Positions 11,688 to 20,547 are shown, counted from the stretch's first letter. The stretch: DNA of 64,000 nucleotides from Limnohabitans sp. Jir72 (GCF_003063575.1 NZ_NESC01000004.1:62001-126000), one strand, 5' to 3'. Notes: generated by a model from the letters alone, not told the origin. Numbers and translations are program-made.

Positions 11688-12899
11688 TCAAGCTGTTTGA
11701 CGCACCGCACGCAGCTTCACCGAGAAATCGCGCAAAGCGGCGATGCCGCTTTCTTCGGCGCGGCGGCACCAAGCCTGCAAATCAGCGGCCAGTTGCTCGC
11801 GTGAATGCGAGGTATTGAGCCAAATCTGGCTGAGCTCTTCACGCATCTGAACCATCTTGTCGAGCACGGGACTGGCGGCGCGGGCCTGCTTGAGCTGGGC
11901 TTGCGCAGCGACAGGCACTTTGGCGGCATCGCGATGCAACCAGCGCTTGGCCGCTTGGAGCACATTGGCGTCGAGCTTCAATTTTTCGGCCTCTTGCTGC
12001 ATCACCGTGCGCACATTGCGCGCATAACCCGCCATCACCTCGTAACGGTTGGCGATCAAGGCTTCCAGCGTCTTTTCGTCCGCCACGGGGCGAATGTCAC
12101 CATACGCCAGGCGTGGCGGTGTCTTTTTGACGGTGGCCATGCCCAATGTTTCCAGAACACGGATGTACAACCAACCGATGTCAAACTCGTAAGGCTTGAC
12201 CGACAACTTGGCCGATGTCGGGTAAGTGTGGTGGTTGTTGTGCAACTCTTCGCCACCAATCAAGATGCCCCAAGGCGAAATGTTGGTGCTGGCGTCGTGC
12301 GCCTCGAAATTGCGGTAACCCCAGTAATGCGCAGCGCCATTGATGATGCCGGCCGCCGTGATCGGGATCCAGGCCATTTGCACTGCCCAGATGGTCAAAC
12401 CGATGAAGCCAAACAAGACCACATCGATGATCAGCATCAAAGCCACGCCCTGCCACGAGAAGCGGGTGTACAGGTTGCGCTCGATCCAGTCATCGGGGGT
12501 GCCGTGACCGTAGCGTTTCATGGTGTCCAGGTTCTTGGATTCCTTGCGGTACAGCTCCGCACCAGTGAACAGCACGGTCTTGATGCCGTACACATGGGGG
12601 CTGTGCGGGTCTTCAGCCTGCTCGCACTTGGCGTGGTGCTTGCGGTGGATCGCGGCCCACTCCTTGGTCACCTGGCCTGTGGTCAGCCACAGCCAAAAAC
12701 GGAAGAAATGCGAAGGAATGGCATGAAGGTCAAGTGCACGGTGCGCCTGGTGGCGGTGCAGAAAAATCGTCACGCTGGCGATGGTGATGTGGGTCAGACC
12801 CAAAGTCACCAGGACGATTTGCCACCATGTGAAGTCAAACAAACCGTGACCCATCCACTGGATCAAAGCATCTAAAAAAGCCGAATCAGGCAACAACAT
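11688..12899 (-). CDS. Membrane fatty-acid desaturase (acyl-CoA/delta-9 type)
   Basis: Integral-membrane di-iron desaturase that introduces a double bond into fatty acyl chains. The protein has 403 residues. Three histidine boxes are visible: HRHQAH near residue 50, HRKHH near 86 and HNNHH near 217. Hydrophobic segments lie around the first box and again near residues 150-190. The C-terminal ~150 residues (SRPV-style helical tail with many Ala, Lys and Arg) extend past the usual desaturase domain and look coiled. The start MLLPDSAFLDAL fits the family. A single-gene unit between its own terminator and the RsmB-like gene upstream. Substrate position cannot be told from sequence. Confidence 0.9.
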   Translation of the reverse strand: MLLPDSAFLDALIQWMGHGLFDFTWWQIVLVTLGLTHITIASVTIFLHRHQAHRALDLHAIPSHFFRFWLWLTTGQVTKEWAAIHRKHHAKCEQAEDPHSPHVYGIKTVLFTGAELYRKESKNLDTMKRYGHGTPDDWIERNLYTRFSWQGVALMLIIDVVLFGFIGLTIWAVQMAWIPITAAGIINGAAHYWGYRNFEAHDASTNISPWGILIGGEELHNNHHTYPTSAKLSVKPYEFDIGWLYIRVLETLGMATVKKTPPRLAYGDIRPVADEKTLEALIANRYEVMAGYARNVRTVMQQEAEKLKLDANVLQAAKRWLHRDAAKVPVAAQAQLKQARAASPVLDKMVQMREELSQIWLNTSHSREQLAADLQAWCRRAEESGIAALRDFSVKLRAVRQTA

Positions 12900-12961
12900 G
12901 CAGGTATCTTTCTACGAACGCCTGTTTTCAGGCAATCTTTCGATTTTAAGTTTTTCAGGCC

Positions 12962-12986
12962 AAAAAGAACAGGTCTTTCGCACCTG
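12962..12986 (-). terminator. Weak candidate terminator behind the RsmB-like gene
   Basis: On the minus strand CAGGT-(7 nt)-ACCTG is followed by TTCTTTTT, 27 bp after the methyltransferase stop. The stem is only five base pairs, so support is moderate. Confidence 0.4.
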
Positions 12987-13012
12987 ACCACGCATCAAAG
13001 AACTCCAAATGA

Positions 13013-14308
13013 TTACTTTCGAGTCCAGACGGCAGCAAAGAAACCATCCGTGCCATGGCGGTGTGGCCACAAGCGCAGGAAATCACCACCTGAACGCGTG
13101 CCGTCATCGGCCACGGTCATGGCCGGGGCACACAAACCCTCAGCGCCCGGCACCTTCAGGCGCTCCAGCTCTTGTGCGGCATTGAGCAGCACGAAATCCG
13201 GATTGGCCGCGCTGAAGGCTTGCGCAATCAGCTCGTTTTCTTCAGGCAAAACGCTGCAGGTGGCATACACCAAGCGACCGCCCGACTTGACCATGCGCGA
13301 GGCACTTTGCAAGATGGCCAACTGCTTTTCGGTCAGCTCCTGCACAGCTTGGGGCTTTTGACGCCACTTCAAGTCCGGGTTACGGCGCAAGGTGCCCAAG
13401 CCTGAGCATGGGGCGTCGACCAGCACGCGGTCGATCTTGCCCGCCAAACGCTTGACGCGCTCATCACGCTCGTGGGCAATCGCCGCAGGGTGGACATTGG
13501 ACAAGCCGCTGCGCGCCATGCGCGGCTTGAGGGCATCCAGGCGGTGACCCGACACATCAAAGGCATACAAGCGGCCGGTGCTGCGCATGGCCGCGCCCAG
13601 CGCCAGCGTTTTGCCGCCCGCACCCGCACAAAAGTCCACCACCATCTCGCCGCGGTGGGCGTCCACCAACAAGGCCAGCAGCTGCGAGCCTTCGTCCTGC
13701 ACCTCGATCGCACCACGTGTGAAGGCGTCGGTCTTTTGCAGCGCTGGCTTGCCTTGCAGACGCAGACCCCAAGGCGAATAAGGCGTGGGCTCCGAAGCAA
13801 TGCCTGCTTGTGCCAGTTCTTTCTGGATATCGCTGCGCTTGGCCTGGAAGGTGTTCACGCGCAAGTCCAATGTGCCGGGCTGCTGCAAGTTCTCAGCCAA
13901 GACCCAGAAGTCATCGCCCAGCTGATCTTGCAGCGCTTTGGCCATCCACTCGGGCAAGTTGTGGCGGTGCGGGGCCATCAGGGCATCGGCGGGAATGGCG
14001 TCACAGGTGGCCAGCCATTGCTTTTCGGTGTCGTTCAAGGCTGCGGCCAAAAAGTCGCGGGGGCCAAAAAACCCCAAAATCGCCAACTTGCGCTCTTTGG
14101 GGCCGGAGCCCGAACGGGCCAACTGCTCGAACAACAGTTTTTTGCGCAGCACCGCAAAAGCGGTTTCGGCCAGAGTTGCACGCTCTCGCGGGCCCAGCGA
14201 GCGATGTTCACGGAAATAGCGCGACACGACAGCGTCGGCGGGATGTTCAAATTGGAGAACCAGCCTGACCAGATCGGCACAGGCGTCTAAAAGGGCTTTT
14301 GGATGCAT
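13013..14308 (-). CDS. RsmB/NOP-type RNA (cytosine-C5) methyltransferase
   Basis: SAM-dependent m5C methyltransferase of the RsmB/NSUN family, probably acting on rRNA. The protein has 431 residues from MHPKALLDACADLV. Residues 1-110 resemble the NusB-like RNA-binding domain of RsmB. The catalytic half shows the SAM motif VVDFCAGAGGKTLAL, motif IV DAPCSGLGTLRRNPDLKWR with a cysteine, and motif VI YATCSVLPEENE with the second, nucleophilic cysteine. The 63 additional upstream codons of the ORF run antisense through the DUF1653 gene and are rejected. Whether it is the C967 enzyme itself or a paralogue cannot be decided here. Confidence 0.88.
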   Translation of the reverse strand: MHPKALLDACADLVRLVLQFEHPADAVVSRYFREHRSLGPRERATLAETAFAVLRKKLLFEQLARSGSGPKERKLAILGFFGPRDFLAAALNDTEKQWLATCDAIPADALMAPHRHNLPEWMAKALQDQLGDDFWVLAENLQQPGTLDLRVNTFQAKRSDIQKELAQAGIASEPTPYSPWGLRLQGKPALQKTDAFTRGAIEVQDEGSQLLALLVDAHRGEMVVDFCAGAGGKTLALGAAMRSTGRLYAFDVSGHRLDALKPRMARSGLSNVHPAAIAHERDERVKRLAGKIDRVLVDAPCSGLGTLRRNPDLKWRQKPQAVQELTEKQLAILQSASRMVKSGGRLVYATCSVLPEENELIAQAFSAANPDFVLLNAAQELERLKVPGAEGLCAPAMTVADDGTRSGGDFLRLWPHRHGTDGFFAAVWTRK

Positions 14309-14361
14309 GGGGCGTATTGTCCCATCCTTGCCCCTTTGGAATGCACCACCCCAGGAAACAC

Positions 14362-14601
14362 ATGTCCGAAGAAACCTTGCCTCCCCTGATCGAAACCCCC
14401 AAGGGCCTGTACAAGCACTACAAAGGCGGCATGTACCGCGTGCTGGGCACCGTGCGGCACAGCGAAGACCTGCAGCCCATGACGCTTTACCAGGCACTTT
14501 ATGGCGAACAAGGCCTGTGGGTACGGCCAGCGGCCATGTTTGGCGATGTGGCCGAGTTCAACGGCAAGGTGCAGCCGCGCTTTGAGCGCGTGGGCGATTA
14601 A
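14362..14601 (+). CDS. DUF1653 domain protein
   Basis: A 79-residue cytoplasmic protein of the DUF1653 family, function unknown. The core KGLYKHYKGGMYRVLGTVRH, then LYQALYGEQGLWVRP and VQPRFERV, covers the whole domain. AGGAAACAC directly precedes the chosen ATG; an upstream ATG at 14341 is possible. It is divergent from the methyltransferase and its stop overlaps the purN stop by four bases in convergent orientation. Confidence 0.85.
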   Translation: MSEETLPPLIETPKGLYKHYKGGMYRVLGTVRHSEDLQPMTLYQALYGEQGLWVRPAAMFGDVAEFNGKVQPRFERVGD

Positions 14602-15173
14602 GCCAGGAATTTCGCCACAGCCCGCGGGTAAATCAGGTGCTCTTGGGTGAGCACCCGCGATGCCAGCAGCTCGGCCGTGTCCCCCGCCAGCACCGGCACC
14701 ACCGCTTGGTCGAGGATTGGACCGTGGTCTAAATCAGCCGTCACTTGGTGCACCGTGGCGCCTGCAAACTTGCAGCCCGCATCGATCGCCCGTTGGTGTG
14801 TGTTCAAGCCAGGAAATGCGGGCAACAAGGACGGGTGGATGTTGAGCAAGCGCCCCGCGTAGTGCGCCACAAAACCTGGCGTCAGGATGCGCATGAAACC
14901 GGCCAGCACGACCAGGGTGGGCGAGAACAGGTCCATTTGCGCCATCAAGGCCGCATCGAATTCTTCACGGCTGGCAAATGCTTTGTGGTCCAGCACAGCG
15001 GTGGAAATGCCATGTTCTGTGGCCAGGGCCAAGCCGGCGGCATCGGCCTTGTTGCTGACCACAGCGGCCACCCGGGCATGCAGGCGATCCGCCCAACGCT
15101 CTTGCTCAGCCGCACGAACAATGGCCCCCATGTTGGAGCCAGAGCCGGAAATCAAAATGACAATGTTTTTCAT
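14598..15173 (-). CDS. purN: Phosphoribosylglycinamide formyltransferase
   Basis: Third step of purine synthesis: transfers a formyl group from 10-formyl-THF to GAR. The protein has 191 residues. The phosphate loop SGSGSNMGAIV is at the N-terminus. The catalytic region LNIHPSLLPAFPGLNTH holds the conserved Asn and His, and GATVHQVTADLDHGPIL supplies the catalytic Asp. MKNIVILISG at 15173 is the true start; the 168-codon upstream extension in the track is a read-through of noncoding and antisense sequence. Confidence 0.96.
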   Translation of the reverse strand: MKNIVILISGSGSNMGAIVRAAEQERWADRLHARVAAVVSNKADAAGLALATEHGISTAVLDHKAFASREEFDAALMAQMDLFSPTLVVLAGFMRILTPGFVAHYAGRLLNIHPSLLPAFPGLNTHQRAIDAGCKFAGATVHQVTADLDHGPILDQAVVPVLAGDTAELLASRVLTQEHLIYPRAVAKFLA

Positions 15174-15327
15174 GAGAGGGGGAATTATCCCAGCACACCC
15201 CCTGCAAACCCTTGTTTGTCGCTCCAAGGACATGGACGCCTGCCTGCAGCGTGATAAAAAGCACGGTCGTTTGATTTTGTTTGCACAGCGCCACAAATAA
15301 CACTTACACCAACGGAGAATTTTCCTC

Positions 15328-16509
15328 ATGGATTTGGCATTCACCCCCGATGAGCTCGCGTTCCGCGACGAGATTCGCACCTGGGTCAAGGACAACTTGC
15401 CCGCCGACATTTCACAAAAAGTGCACAGCGCCATGCGCCTGACGCGTGAAGACATGCAGCGCTGGGCCAAAATTTTGGGCAAAAAAGGCTGGCTGGGCTG
15501 GGGCTGGCCCACGCAGTTTGGCGGCCCGGGCTGGACCGCCGTGCAAAAGCATTTGTTCGAAGAAGAATGCGCCCTGGCCGGTGCCCCCCGCGTGGTGCCC
15601 TTCGGCCCGGTGATGGTGGCCCCGGTGATCATGGCGTTCGGCAATGCTGAGCAACAACAGCGCTTTTTGCCCGGCATCGCCAGCGGCGAAGTCTGGTGGA
15701 GCCAGGGCTACAGCGAACCGGGCTCTGGCTCGGACCTGGCGTCCCTCAAAACCCGCGCCGAGCGCGTGGGAGACAAATACATCGTCAACGGCCAAAAAAC
15801 CTGGACCACCCTGGGCCAATACGGCGAATGGATCTTCTGCCTGGTGCGTACCAGCACCGAAGGCAAACCGCAAACCGGCATCTCGTTCTTGTTGATCGAC
15901 ATGAAGTCGCCCGGCATCACCGTGCGCCCCATCAAGCTGCTCGACGGCGAGTGCGAAGTCAACGAGGTCTGGTTTGACAATGTTGAAGTGCCCGCCGAGA
16001 ACCTGATTGGCGAAGAAAACAAGGGCTGGAACTACGCCAAGCACCTGCTGGCGCACGAGCGCACCAACATCGCTGACGTGAACCGCGCCAAGCGCGAACT
16101 GGAGCGTTTGAAGCGCATCGCCAAAGCCGAAGGCGTGTACGACGACCTGCGCTTCCGCGACGAAATCGCCAAGCTCGAAGTCGACATCGTGGCCCTCGAA
16201 ATGCTCGTGTTGCGCGTCCTGTCGGCCGAGAAATCTGGCAAGAACTCGCTCGACATCGCAGGTCTGCTCAAGATCAAGGGCAGTGAAATCCAGCAGCGCT
16301 ACACCGAGCTGATGATGCAAGCGGCGGGTCCTTTTGCCCTGCCCTACATCTTCGAAGCCATGGACGCAGGCTGGCAAGGCAACTTCCCCGGCGGCACATT
16401 GGCCAACGCGCCACTGGCCGCCAACTACTTCAACATGCGCAAGACCACCATTTACGGCGGCAGCAACGAAGTACAACGCAACATCGTCGCCCAGACAGTT
16501 CTGGGTTAA
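15328..16509 (+). CDS. Acyl-CoA dehydrogenase, large-subunit type (pimeloyl-CoA dehydrogenase PimC-like)
   Basis: FAD-dependent acyl-CoA dehydrogenase of 393 residues. MDLAFTPDELAFRDEIRTWV opens the N-terminal helical domain. WWSQGYSEPGSGSDLASL lies in the middle beta domain, and the C-terminus has TTIYGGSNEVQRNIVAQ. The position of the MCAD catalytic Glu (IYEG) is Gly here, so the base must come from elsewhere or from the partner. CGGAGAA sits nine bases before the ATG. It is followed after 10 bp by a second, diverged dehydrogenase. This pairing is characteristic of heteromeric enzymes such as PimC/PimD of dicarboxylyl-CoA degradation. Substrate assignment is by resemblance only. Confidence 0.88.
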   Translation: MDLAFTPDELAFRDEIRTWVKDNLPADISQKVHSAMRLTREDMQRWAKILGKKGWLGWGWPTQFGGPGWTAVQKHLFEEECALAGAPRVVPFGPVMVAPVIMAFGNAEQQQRFLPGIASGEVWWSQGYSEPGSGSDLASLKTRAERVGDKYIVNGQKTWTTLGQYGEWIFCLVRTSTEGKPQTGISFLLIDMKSPGITVRPIKLLDGECEVNEVWFDNVEVPAENLIGEENKGWNYAKHLLAHERTNIADVNRAKRELERLKRIAKAEGVYDDLRFRDEIAKLEVDIVALEMLVLRVLSAEKSGKNSLDIAGLLKIKGSEIQQRYTELMMQAAGPFALPYIFEAMDAGWQGNFPGGTLANAPLAANYFNMRKTTIYGGSNEVQRNIVAQTVLG

Positions 16510-16519
16510 GGGGACACAC

Positions 16520-17635
16520 ATGGATTTCGATTTTTCTGACGACCAGGAACAACTGCGCGACGCGGTGCGCAAATGGGTGGACAAGGGCTATGACTTTGAC
16601 CGCCGCCGCGCCATCGTGGCTGCGGGTGGTTTTGACCGCGCCGCTTACGGCGAAATGGCCGAACTGGGCCTGACTGGCCTGTACGTGAGCGAAGAGCACG
16701 GCGGCATGGGCATGGGCCCGACCGAAGCCATGGTCACCATGGAAGAACTCGGGCGCGGCATCGTGCTCGAACCGCTGACCCAAACGCTGATCTGCAGCGC
16801 CACACTGCAAACCCACGCGCCTGCTGCCCTGCAAGCGGCTTGGTTGCCACGCATGGCGGCAGGTGAAGCCATCGTCGTGCTGGCACATCAAGAGCGCGCT
16901 GCACGTTACCAATTGGGCCGCTGCGCCGCCCAGGCCAGCGAATCGGGCGGCGCATGGACCGTGACGGGCACCAAGAGCGTGGTGGCTGTGGGCGACCAGG
17001 CAGACGCCTTTGTGGTGCCTGCTTCGGTGAACGGCCAGATCGCCCTGTTTTTGGTCGAGCGCAGCGCCAGCGGCGTGAGCACCCAGGCCTACATCACGCA
17101 AGACGGCTCACGCGCCGCCGAAGTGGTGCTGAACAATGCTTCCGCGCAGCTGATCACCCTGAACGGCCTGGCCGCGCTCGAAGAAGCTGTGGACATTGGC
17201 ATCGCCTGCACCTGCGCCGAAGCTGTGGGCGTGATGGACAAAACCCTGGCCATCACCGTGGACTACATGAACACCCGCAAGCAGTTCGGCGTGGTGATCG
17301 CCAGCTTCCAGGCCCTGCGCCACCGCGTGGCCGACATGAAGATGCAGCTGGAGTTGGGCCGCTCGATGAGCTACTACGCCACCCTCAAGCTGCACGCTCC
17401 GACCGACGAGCGCCGCCGCGCCATGGCCCGTGCCAAGTACCAGCTGGGCGTGTCCATGCGTTTCATTGGCCAACAAGCGGTGCAGCTGCACGGCGGCATT
17501 GCCGTCACCGACGAGTACATCGTGAGCCACTACTTCAAGAAATTGACGCAGCTGGACATGACTTTTGGCGACACCCTGCACCAGTTGGGCGAAGTGTCGG
17601 CCCGCATGCAGGAGACGGCGGGCGTGTTTGCCTGA
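16520..17635 (+). CDS. Acyl-CoA dehydrogenase, small-subunit type (PimD-like)
   Basis: Partner dehydrogenase of 371 residues. MDFDFSDDQEQLRDAVRKWV at the N-terminus and RKQFGVVIASFQALRHRVADM in the C-terminal helical domain identify the fold. The C-terminus ends QLDMTFGDTLHQLGEVS and lacks the IYxGxxEVQ motif of the first gene. GGGG lies just before the ATG. The two genes are surely co-transcribed and end at the hairpin at 17654-17679. The combination suggests an alpha2beta2 flavoenzyme acting on a CoA ester. Confidence 0.86.
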   Translation: MDFDFSDDQEQLRDAVRKWVDKGYDFDRRRAIVAAGGFDRAAYGEMAELGLTGLYVSEEHGGMGMGPTEAMVTMEELGRGIVLEPLTQTLICSATLQTHAPAALQAAWLPRMAAGEAIVVLAHQERAARYQLGRCAAQASESGGAWTVTGTKSVVAVGDQADAFVVPASVNGQIALFLVERSASGVSTQAYITQDGSRAAEVVLNNASAQLITLNGLAALEEAVDIGIACTCAEAVGVMDKTLAITVDYMNTRKQFGVVIASFQALRHRVADMKMQLELGRSMSYYATLKLHAPTDERRRAMARAKYQLGVSMRFIGQQAVQLHGGIAVTDEYIVSHYFKKLTQLDMTFGDTLHQLGEVSARMQETAGVFA

Positions 17636-17653
17636 TCTGGCATGACACCCACG

Positions 17654-17679
17654 ACAAGGGCTCCGCAAGGAGCCCTTGT
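17654..17679 (+). terminator. Hairpin terminator between convergent genes
   Basis: ACAAGGGCTCC and GGAGCCCTTGT form a perfect 11-bp stem with a GCAA loop. It directly abuts the stop codon of the ligase gene on the other strand. The T tract is poor, but position and stability support termination of the dehydrogenase pair. Confidence 0.75.
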
Positions 17680-18552
17680 TCATTCTGGCGCCCGCACGCG
17701 CACAAAAGAAGCAAAACGTGGCAAGCCTGAGGGTGTGCGGTCCCGGTAGAGGTACGTCACCCAAGCCCCCACGGGCGGCGGATCGCGCCGCAGGGCATCA
17801 CTCAGACCAGAGCCCAAGGCGAATCGCTGGCCTTGCGGCGTCTCCAGCAGCAACGCACCCGTCAAGCCTTCAAAACGCCCTTTACCCGCCTGGTAGCCCA
17901 GCACCCGCCCTTCTTCATCGGGTTGTGGCTTGAGCTTGAACAAGGCATCTGTTCTGCCCGATTGCCACACCGCATCGGCACGGTGCAAGACCAGGCCTTC
18001 TCCGCCTTGGCCCACCACGTCGTGCAAGCGCGCCTGCAATGCCGCCGCATGCTCCAAGGTGCTTTGCGGTACTGCCTGCAACCAAGGCAGATTGGCGGCC
18101 GCCACGGCTTGCGTGAGCACACCCACACGCTGGGCAAAAGTCTCCGTGCGCCCCATGGCGTCAAACACCAGGTATTTCAGGCTGCGCCATTCGGCATCGT
18201 CGGGCACGGTTTTGCGCACAGCCCCCGAGACACGGTCAAATTGCCCACGGCCCATCCACAGCTCGCCATCCAGCGGCAAGGGTGGCAGGGCGGCTAAAAA
18301 CCAGGTGGGCGCTGCGATCAACCGGCCGCTGCGAAAACGCAAATGCTTGCCGTCCCACGCAGCGCGAACGCCATCGAACTTTTCGCTGACCAAAAATCCT
18401 TGCGGTGAACGACCGGAAGGCCAAGCCTGCGCGAGTTGAACCGATTCACCAGCGGCCAGTGCAGGCGGCGCCCACCATGCGCCCCCCAGCAAACTGCCGA
18501 TGACGTGCCGCCGCGAGACGAGCGGCGTGCCCATTTTTTCATGGCTGTGCAT
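17680..18552 (-). CDS. ATP-dependent DNA ligase with export signal (LigE-like)
   Basis: Small ATP-dependent DNA ligase of 290 residues. The adenylation motif I is SEKFDGVRA with the nucleotidyl-accepting Lys at residue 58. Motif III is YLVFDAMG, motif IV EGLVLHRADAVWQSG and motif V LFKLKPQPDEEGRVLGY. A short OB-fold domain follows. The N-terminus has SRRHVIGSLLGG and then APPALAAG, which reads as a Tat-like or Sec signal peptide. This agrees with the LigE group, which is thought to act in the periplasm, perhaps on incoming DNA. AGGGAGG precedes the ATG at good spacing. DNA-repair partners such as Ku are not nearby. Confidence 0.87.
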   Translation of the reverse strand: MHSHEKMGTPLVSRRHVIGSLLGGAWWAPPALAAGESVQLAQAWPSGRSPQGFLVSEKFDGVRAAWDGKHLRFRSGRLIAAPTWFLAALPPLPLDGELWMGRGQFDRVSGAVRKTVPDDAEWRSLKYLVFDAMGRTETFAQRVGVLTQAVAAANLPWLQAVPQSTLEHAAALQARLHDVVGQGGEGLVLHRADAVWQSGRTDALFKLKPQPDEEGRVLGYQAGKGRFEGLTGALLLETPQGQRFALGSGLSDALRRDPPPVGAWVTYLYRDRTPSGLPRFASFVRVRAPE

Positions 18553-18653
18553 GATGACGTCCTCCCTGATCGCACTGGGCCGTTCAGCCCGCGCTTTGTT
18601 TTTTCAGGAAGTGATGATGCGGCGCTTTGGCCGCGTCTGCAAGCGCCCGCAGC

Positions 18654-19211
18654 TCAAACCAGCAAGCGCGAGGTCTTGGGCACATGCGCCATCAAAAACG
18701 CCATCTGGTCACTCAGGATGCGACGGTTGCGCAAGATGAAGTCTTCCCACAAGCTGGGCACATAAGGCGCATAGAGCAAGGGCATATTGGCCTGCTCGGG
18801 CGTGCGGCTGCTTTTTCGGTGGTTGCAGGATCGGCAGGCGGTCACCACATTCATCCAGTGGTCCGGGCCTTTGTGGGCCAAAGGCACGATGTGTTCGCGG
18901 GTCAGCTCTGACTCATGAAAGTGCCCACCGCAATAGGCACACACATTGCGGTCCCGCACAAAGAGCTTGGGGTTGGTGAGGCCCGACCGCATGTCAAACG
19001 GGTTGATGCGCGGCACGCCTTGGGTGCCGATGATGCTGTTGACCGTGATGATGGATTGCTCGCCCGTGATGGCATTGTGGCCGCCGCGAAAGACCGCCAC
19101 TTGTCGGCCCGCTTCCCAACGCACATCGTCGGCGGCGTAATGGGTGACCGCTTGCTCCAGCGTGATCCACGACTGGGGCAGCCCTTGGGCAGAGAGTTTC
19201 AAGACCTTCAC
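18654..19211 (-). CDS. HNH endonuclease
   Basis: HNH nuclease family protein of 185 residues. VRDRNVCAYCGGHF and VVTACRSCNHRKSSRTP supply two CxxC zinc pairs, and ELTREHIVPLAHKG between them supplies the catalytic His. The N-terminal ~80 residues contain WEAGRQVAVFRGGHNAITG, a conserved part of this bacterial subgroup. The start is a GTG at 19211 supported by AGGAG six bases before it. The subgroup is widespread on chromosomes and is not tied to a restriction system here. Role unknown. Confidence 0.85.
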   Translation of the reverse strand: MKVLKLSAQGLPQSWITLEQAVTHYAADDVRWEAGRQVAVFRGGHNAITGEQSIITVNSIIGTQGVPRINPFDMRSGLTNPKLFVRDRNVCAYCGGHFHESELTREHIVPLAHKGPDHWMNVVTACRSCNHRKSSRTPEQANMPLLYAPYVPSLWEDFILRNRRILSDQMAFLMAHVPKTSRLLV

Positions 19212-19392
19212 ACACGACTCCTGGCAACAGATGCAAGCACTGAAAAGGATGGGGACTGTCTCGGTCCAGACAAGCTCTGCGAAGGCAAAAGCTTGAGGGG
19301 ATCGGGCTCAGTCACAATATACCCTCTCCATTTCTCAAAACCATGACAAAGGGCAAAAGCTCCAAGTCAAGCCCCAACGCAGCACCATCGCC

Positions 19393-20430
19393 ATGAAGGT
19401 TTTCCGCGGTTTTCACCACCCCCAGCTCGCCCCCGCCTGCGCGCTGACCATCGGCAATTTCGATGGCGTGCACCGGGGCCACCAGGCCATGCTGGCACTT
19501 TTGCGCAGCGAAGCCGCTCACCGGGGCGTGCCCAGCTGCGTGATGACCTTCGAGCCCCACCCCCGCGACTACTTTGCCAAGGCCCTGAACAAGCCCGAGC
19601 TGGCCCCCGCCCGCATTGCCGCCTTGCGCGACAAGTTGCGCGAACTGGAGCGCTGCGGTGTGGACCAGGTCGTGGTGCTGCCCTTTGATGCCGAGCTGGC
19701 CAGCCAGTTGCCCGAGGACTTCATCCAGAAGGTGCTGATCCAAGGTTTGGGTGTGCGCTATGTGCTGGTGGGTGACGACTTCCGCTTTGGCGCCAAGCGG
19801 GCCGGTGACTACGCCATGCTCGATGCCTCCGGCCAGCGCCTGGGCTTTGATGTGGCCCGCATGAACAGCTACGAGGTCCACGGCCTGCGCGTGTCCAGCT
19901 CGGCCGTGCGCGAGGCCTTGGGCAGGGGCGACTTGCAAGCGGTGCAGGCCCTGCTCGGCCGACCCTACAGCATCAGCGGCCACGTTGTGCACGGGCGCAA
20001 GCTCGGGCGCGAGCTGGCCGCCACCGCCGAAGGCGCAGGCGATGGCTTTCGGACCCTGAATTTGCGTTTTTCGCACTGGAAACCCGCCGCCAGCGGCATC
20101 TTTGTGGTGCAGGTGCACGGCCTGGCCGACCAGCCCTTGCGTGGCGTCGCCAATCTGGGCATCCGCCCCTCGCTGGACCCCACCGATGTCAACGGCGGGC
20201 GCGTACTGCTGGAGACCCACGCCTTCGACTGGCCCGCCGAGCTGGGCGGCGAAGGGGGCTACGGTAAAATCATTCGCGTGGATCTGCTGCACAAACTACA
20301 CGACGAGCTCAAATACGACGGTCTGGACGCCCTGACAAAAGGCATCGCCCAAGACTGCGACGATGCGCACGCCTGGTTTGCATTGCGCCACAGCGAGACA
20401 CACCGCCAAACCACACGCGACCGAATTTGA
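19393..20430 (+). CDS. ribF: Bifunctional riboflavin kinase / FMN adenylyltransferase
   Basis: Makes FMN and FAD from riboflavin. The protein has 345 residues. The N-terminal nucleotidyltransferase has GNFDGVHRGHQAML and later RVSSSAVREALGRGD. The C-terminal kinase domain begins near residue 195 with ISGHVVHGRKLGREL. The usual GFPTANL motif appears as GFRTLNL and is displaced by an insertion of about ten residues. Substrate-facing GVANLGIRPS and the closing GLDALTKGIAQDCDDA are normal. ribF-ileS-lspA is the standard order in beta- and gammaproteobacteria. Confidence 0.95.
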   Translation: MKVFRGFHHPQLAPACALTIGNFDGVHRGHQAMLALLRSEAAHRGVPSCVMTFEPHPRDYFAKALNKPELAPARIAALRDKLRELERCGVDQVVVLPFDAELASQLPEDFIQKVLIQGLGVRYVLVGDDFRFGAKRAGDYAMLDASGQRLGFDVARMNSYEVHGLRVSSSAVREALGRGDLQAVQALLGRPYSISGHVVHGRKLGRELAATAEGAGDGFRTLNLRFSHWKPAASGIFVVQVHGLADQPLRGVANLGIRPSLDPTDVNGGRVLLETHAFDWPAELGGEGGYGKIIRVDLLHKLHDELKYDGLDALTKGIAQDCDDAHAWFALRHSETHRQTTRDRI

Positions 20431-20547
20431 CGCTGACCAACGCGTCCTGTGCCGGCCACGGGCTGGCACCCTACCTTGCGGGCTGACTTTCACCGCCCAC
20501 CTTTTTTGCTCCCAGCGGCCAGATGGCCGCGCCCTCGGATTCACCTC

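Noticed and set aside
13013-14497. Long N-terminal form (494 aa) of the RsmB-like protein
   Set aside because: The additional 63 codons lie opposite the DUF1653 coding region and have no family similarity, while MHPKALLDACADLV begins a recognisable NusB-like domain.
19312-20292. 326-aa minus-strand ORF opposite ribF
   Set aside because: Shadow ORF; the plus-strand ribF frame is unmistakable.
20431-20547. T-box or other tRNA-sensing leader before ileS
   Set aside because: Only a single short GCGGCC/GGCCGC hairpin is visible, without a T-box sequence; T-box leaders are not expected in betaproteobacteria.
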